Position numbers and translations under genes: made by a program
In this document: positions 45,217 to 57,277 of the stretch, one piece after another
Position numbering within the stretch: position 1 is the first letter of the stretch
Layout of the letters: every line of letters begins with the position of its first letter
Notes under the pieces: generated by a model
Seen by the model: only the letters and a program-made list of their open reading frames with translations
Told to the model about the DNA's origin: nothing
The model's database searches: none
Source of the DNA: Paenibacillus profundus
GTDB taxonomy: Bacteria; Bacillota; Bacilli; Paenibacillales; Paenibacillaceae
Reading direction: 5' to 3'
NCBI RefSeq assembly: GCF_021369635.1
Contig: NZ_JAJNBZ010000004.1
Coordinates: 268,501 to 332,500, forward strand
DNA length: 64,000 nucleotides

Positions 45217-45927
45217 TTGAATACGCCTGTTATACCTATAGACTCGTGGCGGCACGTGTTCAAATTGGACCCAGATAAAGAAATTGGCGATGAAGCACTG
45301 GACAGGATATGTATGTCCGGCTCGGATGCAATCGTAGTCGGCGGGTCGAGTGGGGTGACGTTTGAGAATACGGTGGATCTGTTGGCGCGCATTCGGCGAT
45401 ATGAGCTGCCGGTCGTGCTGGAGGTGTCCAATCTGGATGCCGTGGTGCCGGGATTCGACGCGTACCTCATCCCAATGGTGCTGAATACACCGAATCCGGA
45501 TTGGATCATCGGGCAGCATCAGCGTGCGATACAGCAATATGGTTACATGATTCCGTGGGATTTGCTAATACCAGAAGGCTACATTATATTAAATCCTGAC
45601 GCGACGGCGGCTAAGATTACGGAGGCGGATGCGAGTATAACAATCGCTGAAACGGTCGCGTATGCGCAAATAGCGGACAAGCTAATGCGTCTCCCCATCG
45701 TGTACGTCGAATATAGCGGCATGTATGGCGATATGGAGCGGGTGAGCGAGGTTAAGCGTGCTCTTCGTCAGGCTCAGCTGTTCTACGGTGGCGGTATCCG
45801 CACGATGGAGCAAGCACGAGCAGCAGCCGCAGCGGCAGATACGGTCGTGGTGGGTAACATAGTATATGAAGATTTGGATGCGGCCTTAGCTACGGTAGAC
45901 GCCGTGAAGGTAGCGCCATTAAAATAG
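45217..45927 (+). CDS. pcrB: Heptaprenylglyceryl phosphate synthase
   Basis: 236 residues of the GGGP/PcrB TIM-barrel family: WRHVFKLDPDKEIGDEALD at the start, SGSDAIVVGGSSGVT, LEVSN, VEYSGMYGD and the phosphate-binding YGGGIRTMEQA. In Firmicutes the enzyme joins heptaprenyl diphosphate to sn-glycerol-1-phosphate to make an archaeal-type ether lipid precursor. The start is TTG 45217, 8 nt from GGAGG (45204-45208); the frame itself opens at 45166. The order pcrB-pcrA-ligA is typical of Bacillales. Confidence 0.92.
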   Translation: MNTPVIPIDSWRHVFKLDPDKEIGDEALDRICMSGSDAIVVGGSSGVTFENTVDLLARIRRYELPVVLEVSNLDAVVPGFDAYLIPMVLNTPNPDWIIGQHQRAIQQYGYMIPWDLLIPEGYIILNPDATAAKITEADASITIAETVAYAQIADKLMRLPIVYVEYSGMYGDMERVSEVKRALRQAQLFYGGGIRTMEQARAAAAAADTVVVGNIVYEDLDAALATVDAVKVAPLK

Positions 45928-45976
45928 GAAATATGATTGAACACAAGAATGAGACATCGGCATACCAGCCGAGAGG

Positions 45977-46049
45977 ATAGATTTATTTTTGGATCAGCGA
46001 TGAATCAGTCAGGTTATTTTTCATTGAACAAATCTATTGCTGATTCATC
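45977..46049 (+). repeat. Interleaved inverted repeats upstream of pcrA
   Basis: ATAGATTT (45977-45984) pairs with AAATCTAT (46030-46037), and GATGAATCAG (45999-46008) with CTGATTCATC (46040-46049). The two pairs interleave, so in RNA only one helix can form without a pseudoknot. A possible leader switch or two overlapping protein sites. Confidence 0.45.
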
Positions 46050-46127
46050 TAGCAGAATCGGCACATCCCTAGACACGGATTGATCATGCCTGTTCTACTT
46101 GTCCAACAGAAAGGAGATTGCGCACTT

Positions 46128-48524
46128 ATGTTTGAATTTTTAGAATCAGGTGCACAAACGGGAGCTTCACGAGCAAGTATTGACATTCAGGATGCGATTA
46201 AGCGCCTTAATCCGGAGCAGCGCCGCGCGGTAGAGGCGACAGAAGGGCCGCTGCTTATTATGGCGGGAGCGGGATCAGGGAAGACGCGCGTGCTGACGCA
46301 CCGTATCGCTTACCTTATCGCTACGCGCAAAGCCGCGCCGTGGAGCATCCTGGCGATTACATTTACGAACAAAGCATCCCGCGAAATGCAGGATCGGGTA
46401 GCTAAGCTGGTCGGTCCGGAAGGGCAGGACATCTGGGTGTCGACGTTCCACTCCATGTGTGTGCGCATTCTGCGCCGAGATATCGAAAGAATCGGGTATA
46501 CGTCTAATTTCTCCATTCTCGATTCGGCGGACCAACTATCTGTCATTCGAGGCTGTATGAAGGAATTGAATTTTGACACGAAAAAGTTTGAGCCCCGGGC
46601 AGTGCAAGCGGCCATCAGCAGTGCGAAAAATGAGCTTGTCTCCCCGGAACGGCTAGAGCAGAAGATTGGCGATTTTTTCGACGGTATCGTCGCGAAGGTG
46701 TACAAGCTGTACCAGAAGCGGCTGAAGAGCAACAACTCGCTCGACTTTGACGATCTGATCATGTCGACAATCCATCTGTTCAAGGAAGTGCCGGAAGTGC
46801 TCGACTTTTATCAGAAGAAGTTCAAATATATTCACGTTGACGAGTATCAGGATACGAACCGCGCGCAGTACATGCTGTGCCGCATGCTCGCAGATCAGCA
46901 TCATAATATTTGCGTGGTGGGGGATAGTGACCAGTCCATCTACCGTTGGCGCGGGGCGGACATTACGAACATTCTGAACTTCGAGGAAGATTACCCGAAG
47001 GCAACCACAATATTCCTCGAACAGAACTATCGTTCTACCGCGAATATTTTGAATGCGGCGAATGAAGTCATTAAGCAGAATACGGGCCGTAAACCGAAGA
47101 AGTTGTGGACCGATTCCGGCGAGGGAAATAAGATTAAAGTCTATCAAGCGGATACGGAACACGATGAAGGCTATTTCGTGACGGCGGAAATTAAGAAGAA
47201 CAAGATGACCGGCACATCGTACAGCAATCACGCGATTTTGTACCGAACGAATGCCCAGTCCCGGGTAATAGAGGAAATTCTCATCAAGTCCGAAATTCCA
47301 TATCAGATCGTCGGCGGCATCAAGTTCTACGACCGCAAAGAGATTAAGGATTTGCTCGGATACTTGCGGTTAATATCTAACCCGAACGATGATATCAGCT
47401 TGGAGCGTATTATCAATGTGCCGAAGCGGGGCATTGGGGCGACGACGTTAGCCAAGCTGTCCGACGCGGCGTCGGCACGAGGCACGTCGGTCATGGAAGT
47501 CATAGCGAATATGGATGACTTGGACATCGCTCCGAAGACTAAGGGCACATTGCGTGAATTCCGGGCGATGATCGATGGCTTGCATCATATGGTCGAATAT
47601 TTGTCAGTTACGGAATTGACGGAAAAAGTACTGGAAATGTCAGAGTACAAGCTGGAGCTGCATCGGGAAAACACGCTGGAATCAAAGGCGCGGCTAGAGA
47701 ACATCGAGGAGTTCCTGTCGGTAACGCAGGAGTTCGAGCAGCGCAATGACGACAAGTCGCTCGTGTCGTTCTTGACCGACCTGGCCCTTATTGCGGATAT
47801 CGATTCGGTGAATGATACCGACGAAGAGGAAGAAGACGCGGTCATCCTCATGACGATGCACAGCGCCAAAGGATTGGAATTCCCTGTTGTCTTCATCATC
47901 GGTATGGAGGAGGGAGTCTTCCCACACAGCCGCGCCTTCAGCGACAACGAGGAGCTGGAAGAAGAGCGCCGTCTCGCGTATGTAGGCATTACGCGCGCAG
48001 AGCAGCAGCTCTTCCTGACGTGTGCACGAACGCGCACACTGTTCGGCCGGACGAATGCGAACCCGCCGTCACGCTTCCTCAGGGAAGTGCCGGAAGAACT
48101 GATGGAAGACGCATCTCCGTCGGGCACGCGCTACGGCGGGGGCGACCGTTACGGCCGCAATGCATCCTCCGCCTCCTATGGCGGGCGCGGTCTCGGCTAC
48201 GCCGGAGGCGCAGGAGCGAACCAAGCGTCCGGCACAGGCGCGTCAAGCCAGGCGCCGGGCGGATGGCGCACATCCACTCCAGGAAGCAAGGCACCGGCCG
48301 CCAGTGGCGTCACTGTCACGACTTCGCTCGACAAGGAGAAGCAGGATGGAGCGCAAGACGGCAGCATCCAAGCTGGCGACAAAGTGTCCCACGCCAAGTG
48401 GGGCGTCGGCGTCATCGTCTCCGTCAAAGGGACGGGTACCGATACGGAGCTGCAGATTGCCTTCCCGGCGCCTGTCGGTGTAAAGCGTCTCCTGGCGGCA
48501 TTTGCGCCGGTTACGAAAGTATAA
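46128..48524 (+). CDS. pcrA: ATP-dependent DNA helicase PcrA (UvrD/Rep family)
   Basis: 798 residues with all SF1A motifs: Q-motif [17 protein letters not shown], Walker [15 protein letters not shown], Walker [34 protein letters not shown], and [14 protein letters not shown]. After about residue 660 there is a Gly/Ser/Ala-rich linker, then a C-terminal Tudor-like domain ([17 protein letters not shown]) that binds RNA polymerase in PcrA. It unwinds DNA in repair and replication-transcription conflicts. Start ATG 46128 follows AAGGAGA at 9 nt; the frame opens earlier at 46080. Essential in Bacillus. Confidence 0.95.
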   Translation: MFEFLESGAQTGASRASIDIQDAIKRLNPEQRRAVEATEGPLLIMAGAGSGKTRVLTHRIAYLIATRKAAPWSILAITFTNKASREMQDRVAKLVGPEGQDIWVSTFHSMCVRILRRDIERIGYTSNFSILDSADQLSVIRGCMKELNFDTKKFEPRAVQAAISSAKNELVSPERLEQKIGDFFDGIVAKVYKLYQKRLKSNNSLDFDDLIMSTIHLFKEVPEVLDFYQKKFKYIHVDEYQDTNRAQYMLCRMLADQHHNICVVGDSDQSIYRWRGADITNILNFEEDYPKATTIFLEQNYRSTANILNAANEVIKQNTGRKPKKLWTDSGEGNKIKVYQADTEHDEGYFVTAEIKKNKMTGTSYSNHAILYRTNAQSRVIEEILIKSEIPYQIVGGIKFYDRKEIKDLLGYLRLISNPNDDISLERIINVPKRGIGATTLAKLSDAASARGTSVMEVIANMDDLDIAPKTKGTLREFRAMIDGLHHMVEYLSVTELTEKVLEMSEYKLELHRENTLESKARLENIEEFLSVTQEFEQRNDDKSLVSFLTDLALIADIDSVNDTDEEEEDAVILMTMHSAKGLEFPVVFIIGMEEGVFPHSRAFSDNEELEEERRLAYVGITRAEQQLFLTCARTRTLFGRTNANPPSRFLREVPEELMEDASPSGTRYGGGDRYGRNASSASYGGRGLGYAGGAGANQASGTGASSQAPGGWRTSTPGSKAPAASGVTVTTSLDKEKQDGAQDGSIQAGDKVSHAKWGVGVIVSVKGTGTDTELQIAFPAPVGVKRLLAAFAPVTKV

Positions 48525-48561
48525 ATGAACAGCAGGTAGAATATCCTGGTGATGACCTTGA

Positions 48562-50634
<2,073 letters not shown>

Positions 50635-50659
50635 ACAGTCGTTGCACTTCGGAACACCG

Positions 50660-50688
50660 TTGAACAGTAAGAATATGTATGATATAAT
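50660..50688 (+). promoter_or_regulatory. Sigma-A promoter of antitoxin RNA, copy A
   Basis: TTGAAC (50660-50665), 17-nt spacer, perfect TATAAT (50683-50688). Confidence 0.7.
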
Positions 50689-50694
50689 TTGCGT

Positions 50695-50831
50695 ATAATA
50701 AAAAGAAGATCGTAGCGCTAACTACGACCTTCTTCCCACAATAACCGCATGAAGAGCGGTTGGCTTAATTAGGTGAACAATCTAAAGGGTAGACCGCAAA
50801 CCTTGGTTGGAGGGCGGTCTACTTTTTCTTT
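50695..50831 (+). ncRNA. Antisense antitoxin RNA, copy A (about 135 nt)
   Basis: Starts about 7 nt after the -10 and ends at the hairpin GTAGACCGC/GCGGTCTAC followed by TTTTTCTTT (50789-50831). It is complementary to the toxin mRNA 3' untranslated part and the last codons, the arrangement of RatA/TxpA and SR4/BsrG. Its 5' hairpin (50705-50734) is, on the opposite strand, the toxin-mRNA terminator. Confidence 0.6.
50697..50736 (-). terminator. Terminator of toxin mRNA, copy A
   Basis: On the minus strand GAAGGTCGTAG and CTACGATCTTC form a stem (one bulge) followed by TTTTTATTAT. It sets the toxin mRNA 3' end beyond the antitoxin overlap. Confidence 0.65.
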
Positions 50832-50938
50832 AAGTAAGTGAGCAAAGCGAGAATGAACATTCCGAAAAGGAACATTAGACTCAATGCTTCAAATACGCTC
50901 ACTGGCATCACCTCCTTTGCAGGAGATTAGCCAACCGC
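50756..50938. repeat. 10-bp inverted repeat linking toxin mRNA 5' and 3' ends, copy A
   Basis: GCGGTTGGCT (50756-50765) and AGCCAACCGC (50929-50938) are perfect inverse copies placed on either side of the toxin ORF. In the minus-strand mRNA the leader and the 3' part can pair. Confidence 0.7.
50819..50902 (-). CDS. Holin-like type I toxin peptide, copy A (27 aa)
   Basis: The 27-residue product starts MSVFEALSLMFLFGMF, has one TM helix and ends YLKKK; it aligns end to end with the toxin at 2766-2849 and is identical to copy B. Start GTG 50902 is 8 nt after GGAGG; the in-frame ATG 50908 is too close. The leader forms CTCCT-GCAA-AGGAG (50912-50925), a GNRA-type loop that buries the ribosome binding site, as expected for a tightly controlled membrane toxin. 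Expression would need release of this hairpin and of the end-to-end pairing. Confidence 0.75.
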   Translation of the reverse strand: MSVFEALSLMFLFGMFILALLTYLKKK

Positions 50939-51028
50939 CCATAAGCCATTATTGTGTTCCTATGACTATATCATAATATTTCCAATTGAACTAGGTAGTG
51001 TGCTCCTGCATTGCGTGCGAAGTGCGAA

Positions 51029-51563
<535 letters not shown>

Positions 51564-51707
51564 TCATGATGCATCCTAAGAGGCCATTCGACATCGAATA
51601 GCACTGCCCGGACAAATCGTCTCCGAAGCATTGATTTTAGGGTTGAGCCACTATTAATTTATAATCGGCATACAAGCGTGTGTTGCAGTTATTTTGAGGT
51701 GATTATC

Positions 51708-52247
51708 ATGAGGCCATTGAGAATTCGTTTACTGCTTCCTTTTATCATTTTATCCGGATGCTACCACTATCAAGCCTCTACTGAAACGAGCATCGATCAG
51801 CAACCAAATAACTATATGGAGTCAAACGAATCTGCACACAACATACCCGAAAATGCGCTCCCCATCAAGGATGCTGTGAAGCAAGTTCCATTTACGGTAA
51901 TGCAGCCAGAAGTCCCCTTTGAAGTAACGGACAAATCAGCAAGAGTATTTCATACCCAGATGAATTTCGATGCGATCGAAATATCATACCTCAACACCAA
52001 GCAAGGGCTTAATCTCCTGTTGACGATAACCAATTCCCAGCATGACACAGGGCCGAAAGGCAAGAAATACCGCAAGCTTGACAATCAAGCTCAAACTTGG
52101 GATCAAGCCAATGAAGTTTTCAGTGCTTTGTATTGGAGACATAATGGGCTCACCTATGTGCTGTTCTCTGGAAAAGAGACGAATGGAACGACGTCCCCTC
52201 TCTATAGCAACGAGCAACTGCTGGAAATTGCAAATACGATAGAGTAA
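51708..52247 (+). CDS. Putative lipoprotein of unknown function
   Basis: 179 residues. A basic N-terminus, hydrophobic segment and lipobox I-L-S-G-C near residue 18 predict a lipid-anchored protein. The mature part is a small alpha/beta domain with no family I can name (GVLFSGKET-like beta hairpin near the end). The start is ATG 51708 with TGAGGTGA 6 nt upstream. It sits between the two copies of the duplicated toxin/neopullulanase segment, so it may have arrived or been trapped with that rearrangement. Confidence 0.65.
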   Translation: MRPLRIRLLLPFIILSGCYHYQASTETSIDQQPNNYMESNESAHNIPENALPIKDAVKQVPFTVMQPEVPFEVTDKSARVFHTQMNFDAIEISYLNTKQGLNLLLTITNSQHDTGPKGKKYRKLDNQAQTWDQANEVFSALYWRHNGLTYVLFSGKETNGTTSPLYSNEQLLEIANTIE

Positions 52248-52289
52248 GTTCTGAATCTGTGAAAGATTTTCACGCGATAGACCACACCG

Positions 52290-52318
52290 TTGAACAGTAA
52301 GAATATGTATGATACAAT
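52290..52318 (+). promoter_or_regulatory. Antitoxin promoter, copy B (weakened -10)
   Basis: TTGAAC (52290-52295), 17-nt spacer, TACAAT (52313-52318); copy A has TATAAT at the same place. Confidence 0.6.
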
Positions 52319-52324
52319 TTGCGT

Positions 52325-52455
52325 ATAATAAAAAGAAGATCGTAACGTCAACTACGACCTTCTTCCCACAATAACCGCATGAAGAGCGGTTGGCTTTTTA
52401 CAAGGTGCGAAAGTAGACCGCAGACCTTTGAGACAGGGCGGTCTACTTTTTCTTT
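52325..52455 (+). ncRNA. Antisense antitoxin RNA, copy B
   Basis: Same layout as copy A, ending at GTAGACCGC/GCGGTCTAC plus T-rich tract (52413-52455). Sequence between the second hairpin and the terminator differs from copy A, which could change partner specificity. Confidence 0.5.
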
Positions 52456-52526
52456 AAGTAAGTGAGCAAAGCAAGAATGAACATTCCGAAAAGGAACATT
52501 AGACTCAATGCTTCAAATACGCTCAC
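52443..52526 (-). CDS. Holin-like type I toxin peptide, copy B (27 aa)
   Basis: The protein is identical to copy A (one synonymous change). The same GTG start, GGAGG, ribosome-binding-site hairpin (52536-52549) and 10-bp end-to-end inverted repeat (52386-52395 with 52553-52562) are present. Confidence 0.75.
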   Translation of the reverse strand: MSVFEALSLMFLFGMFILALLTYLKKK

Positions 52527-52652
52527 TGGCATCACCTCCTTTGCAGGAGATTAGCCAACCGCCCATAAGCCATTATTGTGTTCCTATGACTATATCATAA
52601 TATTTCCAATTGAACTAGATAGAGTGCTCCTCCATTGCTTGCGAAGTGCGAA

Positions 52653-54425
52653 CTACTGCTTCAATTTCAATATCCGCCAGCCCATACCCTCGACTTCTAC
52701 CTGCAAGCCCCTGTTATTTCCCGCCAGTATTTCACCCGAATCAGGCCTGTCATCGATACTGACACTCTGCCATACACCTTCACAAATCTGCAAAATTACC
52801 GTCCGGCTTTGCTCAGATCCGTTCAGCACGAAGAGCCAGCGCCCATTCGCATCTGCCCGCTCATACGCAATGACCCGGTCGTTCTCCTCTGCATGAACGA
52901 AGCGGAAGCTGCCCGTCCGCAGCGCGGAGTGCGCATGCCGCAGCGCGATCATGCTGCGATAATAGTGCAGCAGGCCGGCATCCTGCCGCTTTTCGTCCCA
53001 TTCCATGCATTTGCGGCAGCCTGGATCATGCTCCCCGTCTAATCCCACCTCGTCGCCATAATAAATGCACGGCGTGCCCAAGAACGTGAGCTGGAACAGC
53101 GCAGCAAGCTTCATCTTGCGCTTGTCGTTGCCGCACAGCGTCAGCAGACGCGGCGTATCATGGCTGTCCAGCAGGTTGAACATGACCTCGTTAGCCTGCA
53201 GCGGGTAGCTTGCCAGCTGATGCTGGATCGCTTGCGCGAATCCGAGTCCGTCAATCAATTCGCTTGCAAAAAAGTCATGCATTGCATACGTGAACGGATA
53301 GTTCATCACCGCATCGAACTGATCGCCCTGCAGCCACATCATGCCCTCGTGGAACATTTCGCCCAAAATATAAGCGTCTGGGTTAACAGCTTTAACCGTT
53401 TGGCGGAATTCACGCCAGAACTGGTGATCCACTTCGTTGGCGACATCGAGCCGCCAGCCGTCGATGCCGACCTCTTCAATCCAATAGCGCGCCACATCGA
53501 GCAAATAGGTCTTCACTTCCGGATGCTCCGTGTTCAACTTCGGCATCATCGGCGTGAACGCAAACGTGTCGAAGGTCGGCACGTCGTCAATCACCTCGAG
53601 CGGGAACTGACGGACATGGAACCAATCCTTGTAGGCGGATTGCTCGCCTTTTTCGAGCACGTCAACAAACGGCGGGAACGTGTGGCCGCAATGATTGAAT
53701 ACCGCATCGAGCAGCACGCGAATGCCGCGGTCGTGACACACTTGCACCAATTCCTTCAGCTTTTCATTCGTGCCGAAGTGCGGGTCGACCTTCATGTAGT
53801 TTTTCGTATCGTACTTATGGTTCGTTGTCGCTTCAAAAATAGGGGTGAAGTATATCGCCGTTACGCCGAGCTGTTCCAAATGATCGAGGTGGTTCAGAAC
53901 CCCCTGCAGGTCGCCGCCAAAATAATTGTCCGGCTTCGGATCGCCGCCCCAAGGCAGCACTTCCTCCGGATCGTTGCTGGCATCGCCATTGGCAAAGCGC
54001 TCCGGGAAAATTTGATAGAACACCGCATCCTTCACCCAAGCCGGCGGCGCAAAGATGTCCGCAGGGTTCAGGAACGGATACTCGAACCAGCTCTTCGTCG
54101 GCTCCGGCGTTTCCCGTTGGAAGCCGCGTTCGGTCATCCACACCGAGTCATGCGCATCCTCCAGCTTGAACGCGTAGGCGAGACGGCGGAATGGAGGAAT
54201 CGTCTCCGCTTGCCAATAATCGAACAGCTCATCCTGATACAGGCGCGTCATCGGAACAGAGATGGTCTTCTCTATTCCCTCCCAGCTGTTGAACTTATCC
54301 CCGTAATAGACGGTGACACGATTTACGTCATTTTTCTTCGTGCGGATGCGAACGTGAATGGTTTTGTGGTCATAAGCATATGCCCAGTTCTGTTTAGGGC
54401 GATGGTAAATGGCTTCGAGCAGCAT
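52653..54425 (-). CDS. Neopullulanase / cyclomaltodextrinase (GH13)
   Basis: 590 residues: an N-terminal CBM34-like domain (about 1-120), then the GH13 barrel with the nucleophile in [10 protein letters not shown] (about D325), acid/base in ILGEMFHEG (about E353) and the third carboxylate in LLDSHDTPR (about D421). It is of the intracellular maltogenic amylase/neopullulanase group, which splits cyclodextrins, pullulan and maltodextrins inside the cell. No signal peptide. AGGAGAGG stands before the ATG. It lies 64 nt downstream of the LacI-type gene in the same direction and belongs with the maltodextrin importer. Confidence 0.9.
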   Translation of the reverse strand: MLLEAIYHRPKQNWAYAYDHKTIHVRIRTKKNDVNRVTVYYGDKFNSWEGIEKTISVPMTRLYQDELFDYWQAETIPPFRRLAYAFKLEDAHDSVWMTERGFQRETPEPTKSWFEYPFLNPADIFAPPAWVKDAVFYQIFPERFANGDASNDPEEVLPWGGDPKPDNYFGGDLQGVLNHLDHLEQLGVTAIYFTPIFEATTNHKYDTKNYMKVDPHFGTNEKLKELVQVCHDRGIRVLLDAVFNHCGHTFPPFVDVLEKGEQSAYKDWFHVRQFPLEVIDDVPTFDTFAFTPMMPKLNTEHPEVKTYLLDVARYWIEEVGIDGWRLDVANEVDHQFWREFRQTVKAVNPDAYILGEMFHEGMMWLQGDQFDAVMNYPFTYAMHDFFASELIDGLGFAQAIQHQLASYPLQANEVMFNLLDSHDTPRLLTLCGNDKRKMKLAALFQLTFLGTPCIYYGDEVGLDGEHDPGCRKCMEWDEKRQDAGLLHYYRSMIALRHAHSALRTGSFRFVHAEENDRVIAYERADANGRWLFVLNGSEQSRTVILQICEGVWQSVSIDDRPDSGEILAGNNRGLQVEVEGMGWRILKLKQ

Positions 54426-54489
54426 AATAATGTCCTCTCCTTTGGCTTATATCGAACTGCTTGCAGACTGACGAACGAACGATTGATGT

Positions 54490-55518
54490 TTACGCTTCGG
54501 AATCGGGAGACGTCACTGACCTTCGCCATATAAGCTGATGCGGAATGATGATGCGAGCCTGCTCGAACCCGTCGCCCTTGATGCGCTGGATTAGAGCCTG
54601 AACCGTAGATTGGCCCATTTGATACATGCCGATATCGACGCTCGAAATCTGCGGCAAGCACATCTCAGCCAGCGATGTGTTGTTAAATCCGACGACGCTG
54701 CAATCCTCCGGAACTCGGAGCCCGTTGTTCCATAGCGAGCGAATGATGCCGAAGGCAACGACGTCATCGATTGCAATGATGGCGGTCGGGCGTTCTTCAA
54801 GCTTCAAAATTTGCTCGGTGACTTGCATCGCCGAGTCAGGCGTGAATGCGCCTTCAAAAACATAGTCGCACCGGAACGGAATGCCCCCATCGAGCAAGGC
54901 CTTGCTATATCCGTCCAACCGGTCTTTCGATACCGTCAATTCGAATGGCCCGCTGACGAAGCCGATACGGCGGTGACCGAGTTCAATTAGATGGCGAGTT
55001 ATCGCCTGCGCGGCTGCAATGTTGTCGTTATCCACGGAAGTGATATCGCTGTAATCCTCGCTGCGCCCAACGAGCACGAACGGAAACTTTTTCTCCCGCA
55101 AAAACGATATATTCGGATCCTCTCGTTGAGAGGCGAGCAAAATAATGCCGTCGACGTTGCGCCCCTGAACGAGCCGCTCTACCGCTTTCCATTCTTCTAT
55201 TTCATTGGTGCTGGTGGTCATCAAAATATCATAACCGCTGGAAGCTGCCTTCGTCACGATGCCCCGAATAATTTCGGAGAAGAACTGATTCTGGAACAGT
55301 TCTTCTGCGGGGCGGGGGAGAACAATGCCGATATTGTGCGTTGTCCTCGTAACTAAGCTCTTGGCCATAAGGTTCGGGTGGTAACCAAGCTCTTCCATGA
55401 CCTTGCGTACTTTGCGGCTTGTCTTCTGGCTGATACGCGAATCGTTCGAGATTACGCGCGACACCGTAGAAGGCGAGACGCCAGCCTTTTCGGCCACATT
55501 AATTATGGTTACTGCCAT
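54490..55518 (-). CDS. LacI-family regulator of maltodextrin genes (MalR-like), paralogue 1
   Basis: 342 residues: an N-terminal HTH (INVAEKAGVSPSTVSRVISN) and hinge, then a periplasmic-binding-protein-like effector domain. The start is ATG 55518 with GAGG 8 nt upstream. It is divergent from malE and co-directional with neopullulanase, so it probably represses both in the absence of maltodextrin. The regulator at 62169-63197 is closely similar throughout and has an almost identical HTH. Confidence 0.88.
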   Translation of the reverse strand: MAVTIINVAEKAGVSPSTVSRVISNDSRISQKTSRKVRKVMEELGYHPNLMAKSLVTRTTHNIGIVLPRPAEELFQNQFFSEIIRGIVTKAASSGYDILMTTSTNEIEEWKAVERLVQGRNVDGIILLASQREDPNISFLREKKFPFVLVGRSEDYSDITSVDNDNIAAAQAITRHLIELGHRRIGFVSGPFELTVSKDRLDGYSKALLDGGIPFRCDYVFEGAFTPDSAMQVTEQILKLEERPTAIIAIDDVVAFGIIRSLWNNGLRVPEDCSVVGFNNTSLAEMCLPQISSVDIGMYQMGQSTVQALIQRIKGDGFEQARIIIPHQLIWRRSVTSPDSEA

Positions 55519-55586
55519 CGGGAAAACCTCACTTACTATAAATGTTCTCAAGTATGAATCACAGTATAAAATAAAATATTTTTTTG

Positions 55587-55601
55587 TGCAAACGGTTTAC
55601 A
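55587..55601. promoter_or_regulatory. LacI-type operator between lacI-like gene 1 and malE
   Basis: TGCAAACGGTTTACA, a near-palindrome with the TGCAAA half found in all four sites, about 70 bp upstream of the regulator start. Confidence 0.6.
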
Positions 55602-55633
55602 AGATAAAAGTTGAATTGTATAATCCACATATA

Positions 55634-55647
55634 CGCAACCGCTTACA
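55634..55647. promoter_or_regulatory. cre-like site (CcpA) upstream of malE
   Basis: CGCAACCGCTTACA; its complement TGTAAGCGGTTGCG fits the CcpA consensus except in the final two bases. Catabolite control of a maltodextrin operon is expected. Confidence 0.45.
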
Positions 55648-55686
55648 AGGCCTTTGTGTGAAAGGATTTATTTTTTTAATTATTTG

Positions 55687-55700
55687 TGCAAAGGTTTGCA
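55687..55700. promoter_or_regulatory. LacI-type operator upstream of malE
   Basis: TGCAAAGGTTTGCA, perfect inverted arms TGCAAA/TTTGCA, about 95 bp upstream of malE. Confidence 0.65.
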
Positions 55701-55794
55701 TAGATCTAGGCACAATTTTGCACCATGGTACCTCAGCTTCAACTTTGCACGCTTTGAAATCAGCAAACTTGCACAATTGAAAGGGGATTCACAC

Positions 55795-57099
55795 ATGAAG
55801 AGATGGGTAGTAACGCTTTTGTCGGTCATGATGGTATTTACAATTACGGCTTGTTCCTCCGGCGGCGGCAATAATTCGACGAGCGGGGCGGGAGCAACGA
55901 CAGATGCTGCGGAGTCGACAGACACGGCGACGGACAGCGGGGCAGCGGAAAGCGATCAGTTGGTTCCCGAAGAAGGAGCAAGCTTGATCGTATGGGAGAG
56001 TAAAGAAAGCCGTCCTTTCATCGAGGCTATCGCCAAGGAATTCACAGAGAAGTACAACGTTCCCGTCAAGTTTGAAGAAGTGGCGGCTCCTGACCAAGTC
56101 AATAAGCTGGTCAATGACGGTCCTGCCGGCATTGCAGCGGATATCGTAGTCTTCCCGCATGACAACCTGGGTAAAGCGGTAACGGCTGGTCTCGTGTTCC
56201 CGAATGATTTCCATGAGGCACAGACACGTGAAGCGAACTCCGAATTAGCAGTTAATGCAGCATCCTTTGATGGCGTGCTGTACGGATATCCGCGTTCTGT
56301 AGAAACGCTCATCATGTTCTATAACAAAGACTTGCTGCCAGAGGCACCTAAGACCATGGAAGAGGTTGTTGAACTATCCAAGAAAATGAACGACATACCT
56401 AACAAAAAGTACACGTACATGTGGGAAATTGGGAACTTCTATTATGACTACATGTATCTGGCAACAACAGGCGGCTACGTGTTCGGCAACAATGGCAGCG
56501 ATAAAGCGGACATTGGCTTGAACAACGAAGGTGCGGTTAAAGGGGCGGCGTTCCTGCAGCAGTTTGCTAAGCAGGTGCTTCCATTGACGACATCCGATGT
56601 AACGGGCGATGTGAAAAAGGGCTTGTTCTCCAGCGGTCAATTGGCGATGAATATCGACGGACCATGGGCGATTCCGGACTTGAAGAAAGCAGGCATCAAC
56701 CTCGGCGCAGCAATGATCCCTAGCATCGATGGCCAGCCTTCCAAGACGTTCTCCGGCGTGAAAGCTTGGTATGTCAACTCTTACACGAAATATCCGAACG
56801 CGGCTAAGCTGTTCGCAGAATATGCATCGACGAAAGCCGCTCAGCTGAAAGCCTTCGAATTGAACGGCGTTGTCCCTTCCAACAAAGAAGCGGCAGCCGA
56901 TCCAACAGTAGCCAACGATCCGTTCACCGTTGCGGTATTAGAGCAGTTCGAGAACTCTTACCCAATGCCGGCTATTCCAGAGATGGGCAGTGTGTGGAGC
57001 CCGATGGCGGCAGGCCTTGCAGACGTGCTGAACAAAGGAAAAGATCCGAAAGCAGCGCTTGACAACGCCGTACAGCAAATTAAAGACGCCAATAAATAA
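55795..57099 (+). CDS. malE: Maltose/maltodextrin-binding lipoprotein
   Basis: 434 residues with lipobox I-T-A-C near residue 21 and a Ser/Gly/Thr-rich linker. LIVWESKESRPFIEAIAKEF, GPAGIAADIVVFPHDNLGKAV and AMNIDGPWAIPDLKKAGIN are hallmark MalE segments. It captures maltodextrin outside the cell for MalFG. The start at ATG 55795 has AAAGGGGATT upstream; the frame opens earlier. A GC-rich hairpin after the stop may reduce transcription into malF, in keeping with a need for more binding protein than permease. Confidence 0.92.
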   Translation: MKRWVVTLLSVMMVFTITACSSGGGNNSTSGAGATTDAAESTDTATDSGAAESDQLVPEEGASLIVWESKESRPFIEAIAKEFTEKYNVPVKFEEVAAPDQVNKLVNDGPAGIAADIVVFPHDNLGKAVTAGLVFPNDFHEAQTREANSELAVNAASFDGVLYGYPRSVETLIMFYNKDLLPEAPKTMEEVVELSKKMNDIPNKKYTYMWEIGNFYYDYMYLATTGGYVFGNNGSDKADIGLNNEGAVKGAAFLQQFAKQVLPLTTSDVTGDVKKGLFSSGQLAMNIDGPWAIPDLKKAGINLGAAMIPSIDGQPSKTFSGVKAWYVNSYTKYPNAAKLFAEYASTKAAQLKAFELNGVVPSNKEAAADPTVANDPFTVAVLEQFENSYPMPAIPEMGSVWSPMAAGLADVLNKGKDPKAALDNAVQQIKDANK

Positions 57100-57187
57100 A
57101 AGTACGTGCTCCAAACAGGTCAACTTGACTCATGATCAAAAATGGAAGGCAGCTTTATTAACTTCCTATAAATAAAGAGAGAAAAAA

Positions 57188-57220
57188 GCCCGGGGGAGCA
57201 ATCGCTTGCCCGGGTCGTTT
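57188..57220 (+). terminator. Intercistronic hairpin / partial terminator between malE and malF
   Basis: CCCGGGGGAGC pairs with GCTTGCCCGGG around AATC with one mismatch and a G-U; only a weak T-tract follows (TCGTTT). Confidence 0.5.
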
Positions 57221-57277
57221 AAATTGGTCGGACGTCGTGACATAACGATATTGGATATGGAGAAAGGAGAGTCCTTT

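Larger units (their letters stand above)
52284..53181. repeat. Segmental duplication, copy B
   Basis: Direct repeat of 50654-51515; here the adjoining neopullulanase gene is intact. Differences include a small indel between the antitoxin second hairpin and terminator and scattered substitutions; the toxin ORFs differ by one silent base. Confidence 0.85.

Noticed and set aside
53160..54533. 457-codon plus-strand ORF opposite neopullulanase
   Set aside because: The minus strand encodes an intact GH13 enzyme with catalytic residues; the antisense frame has no family features.
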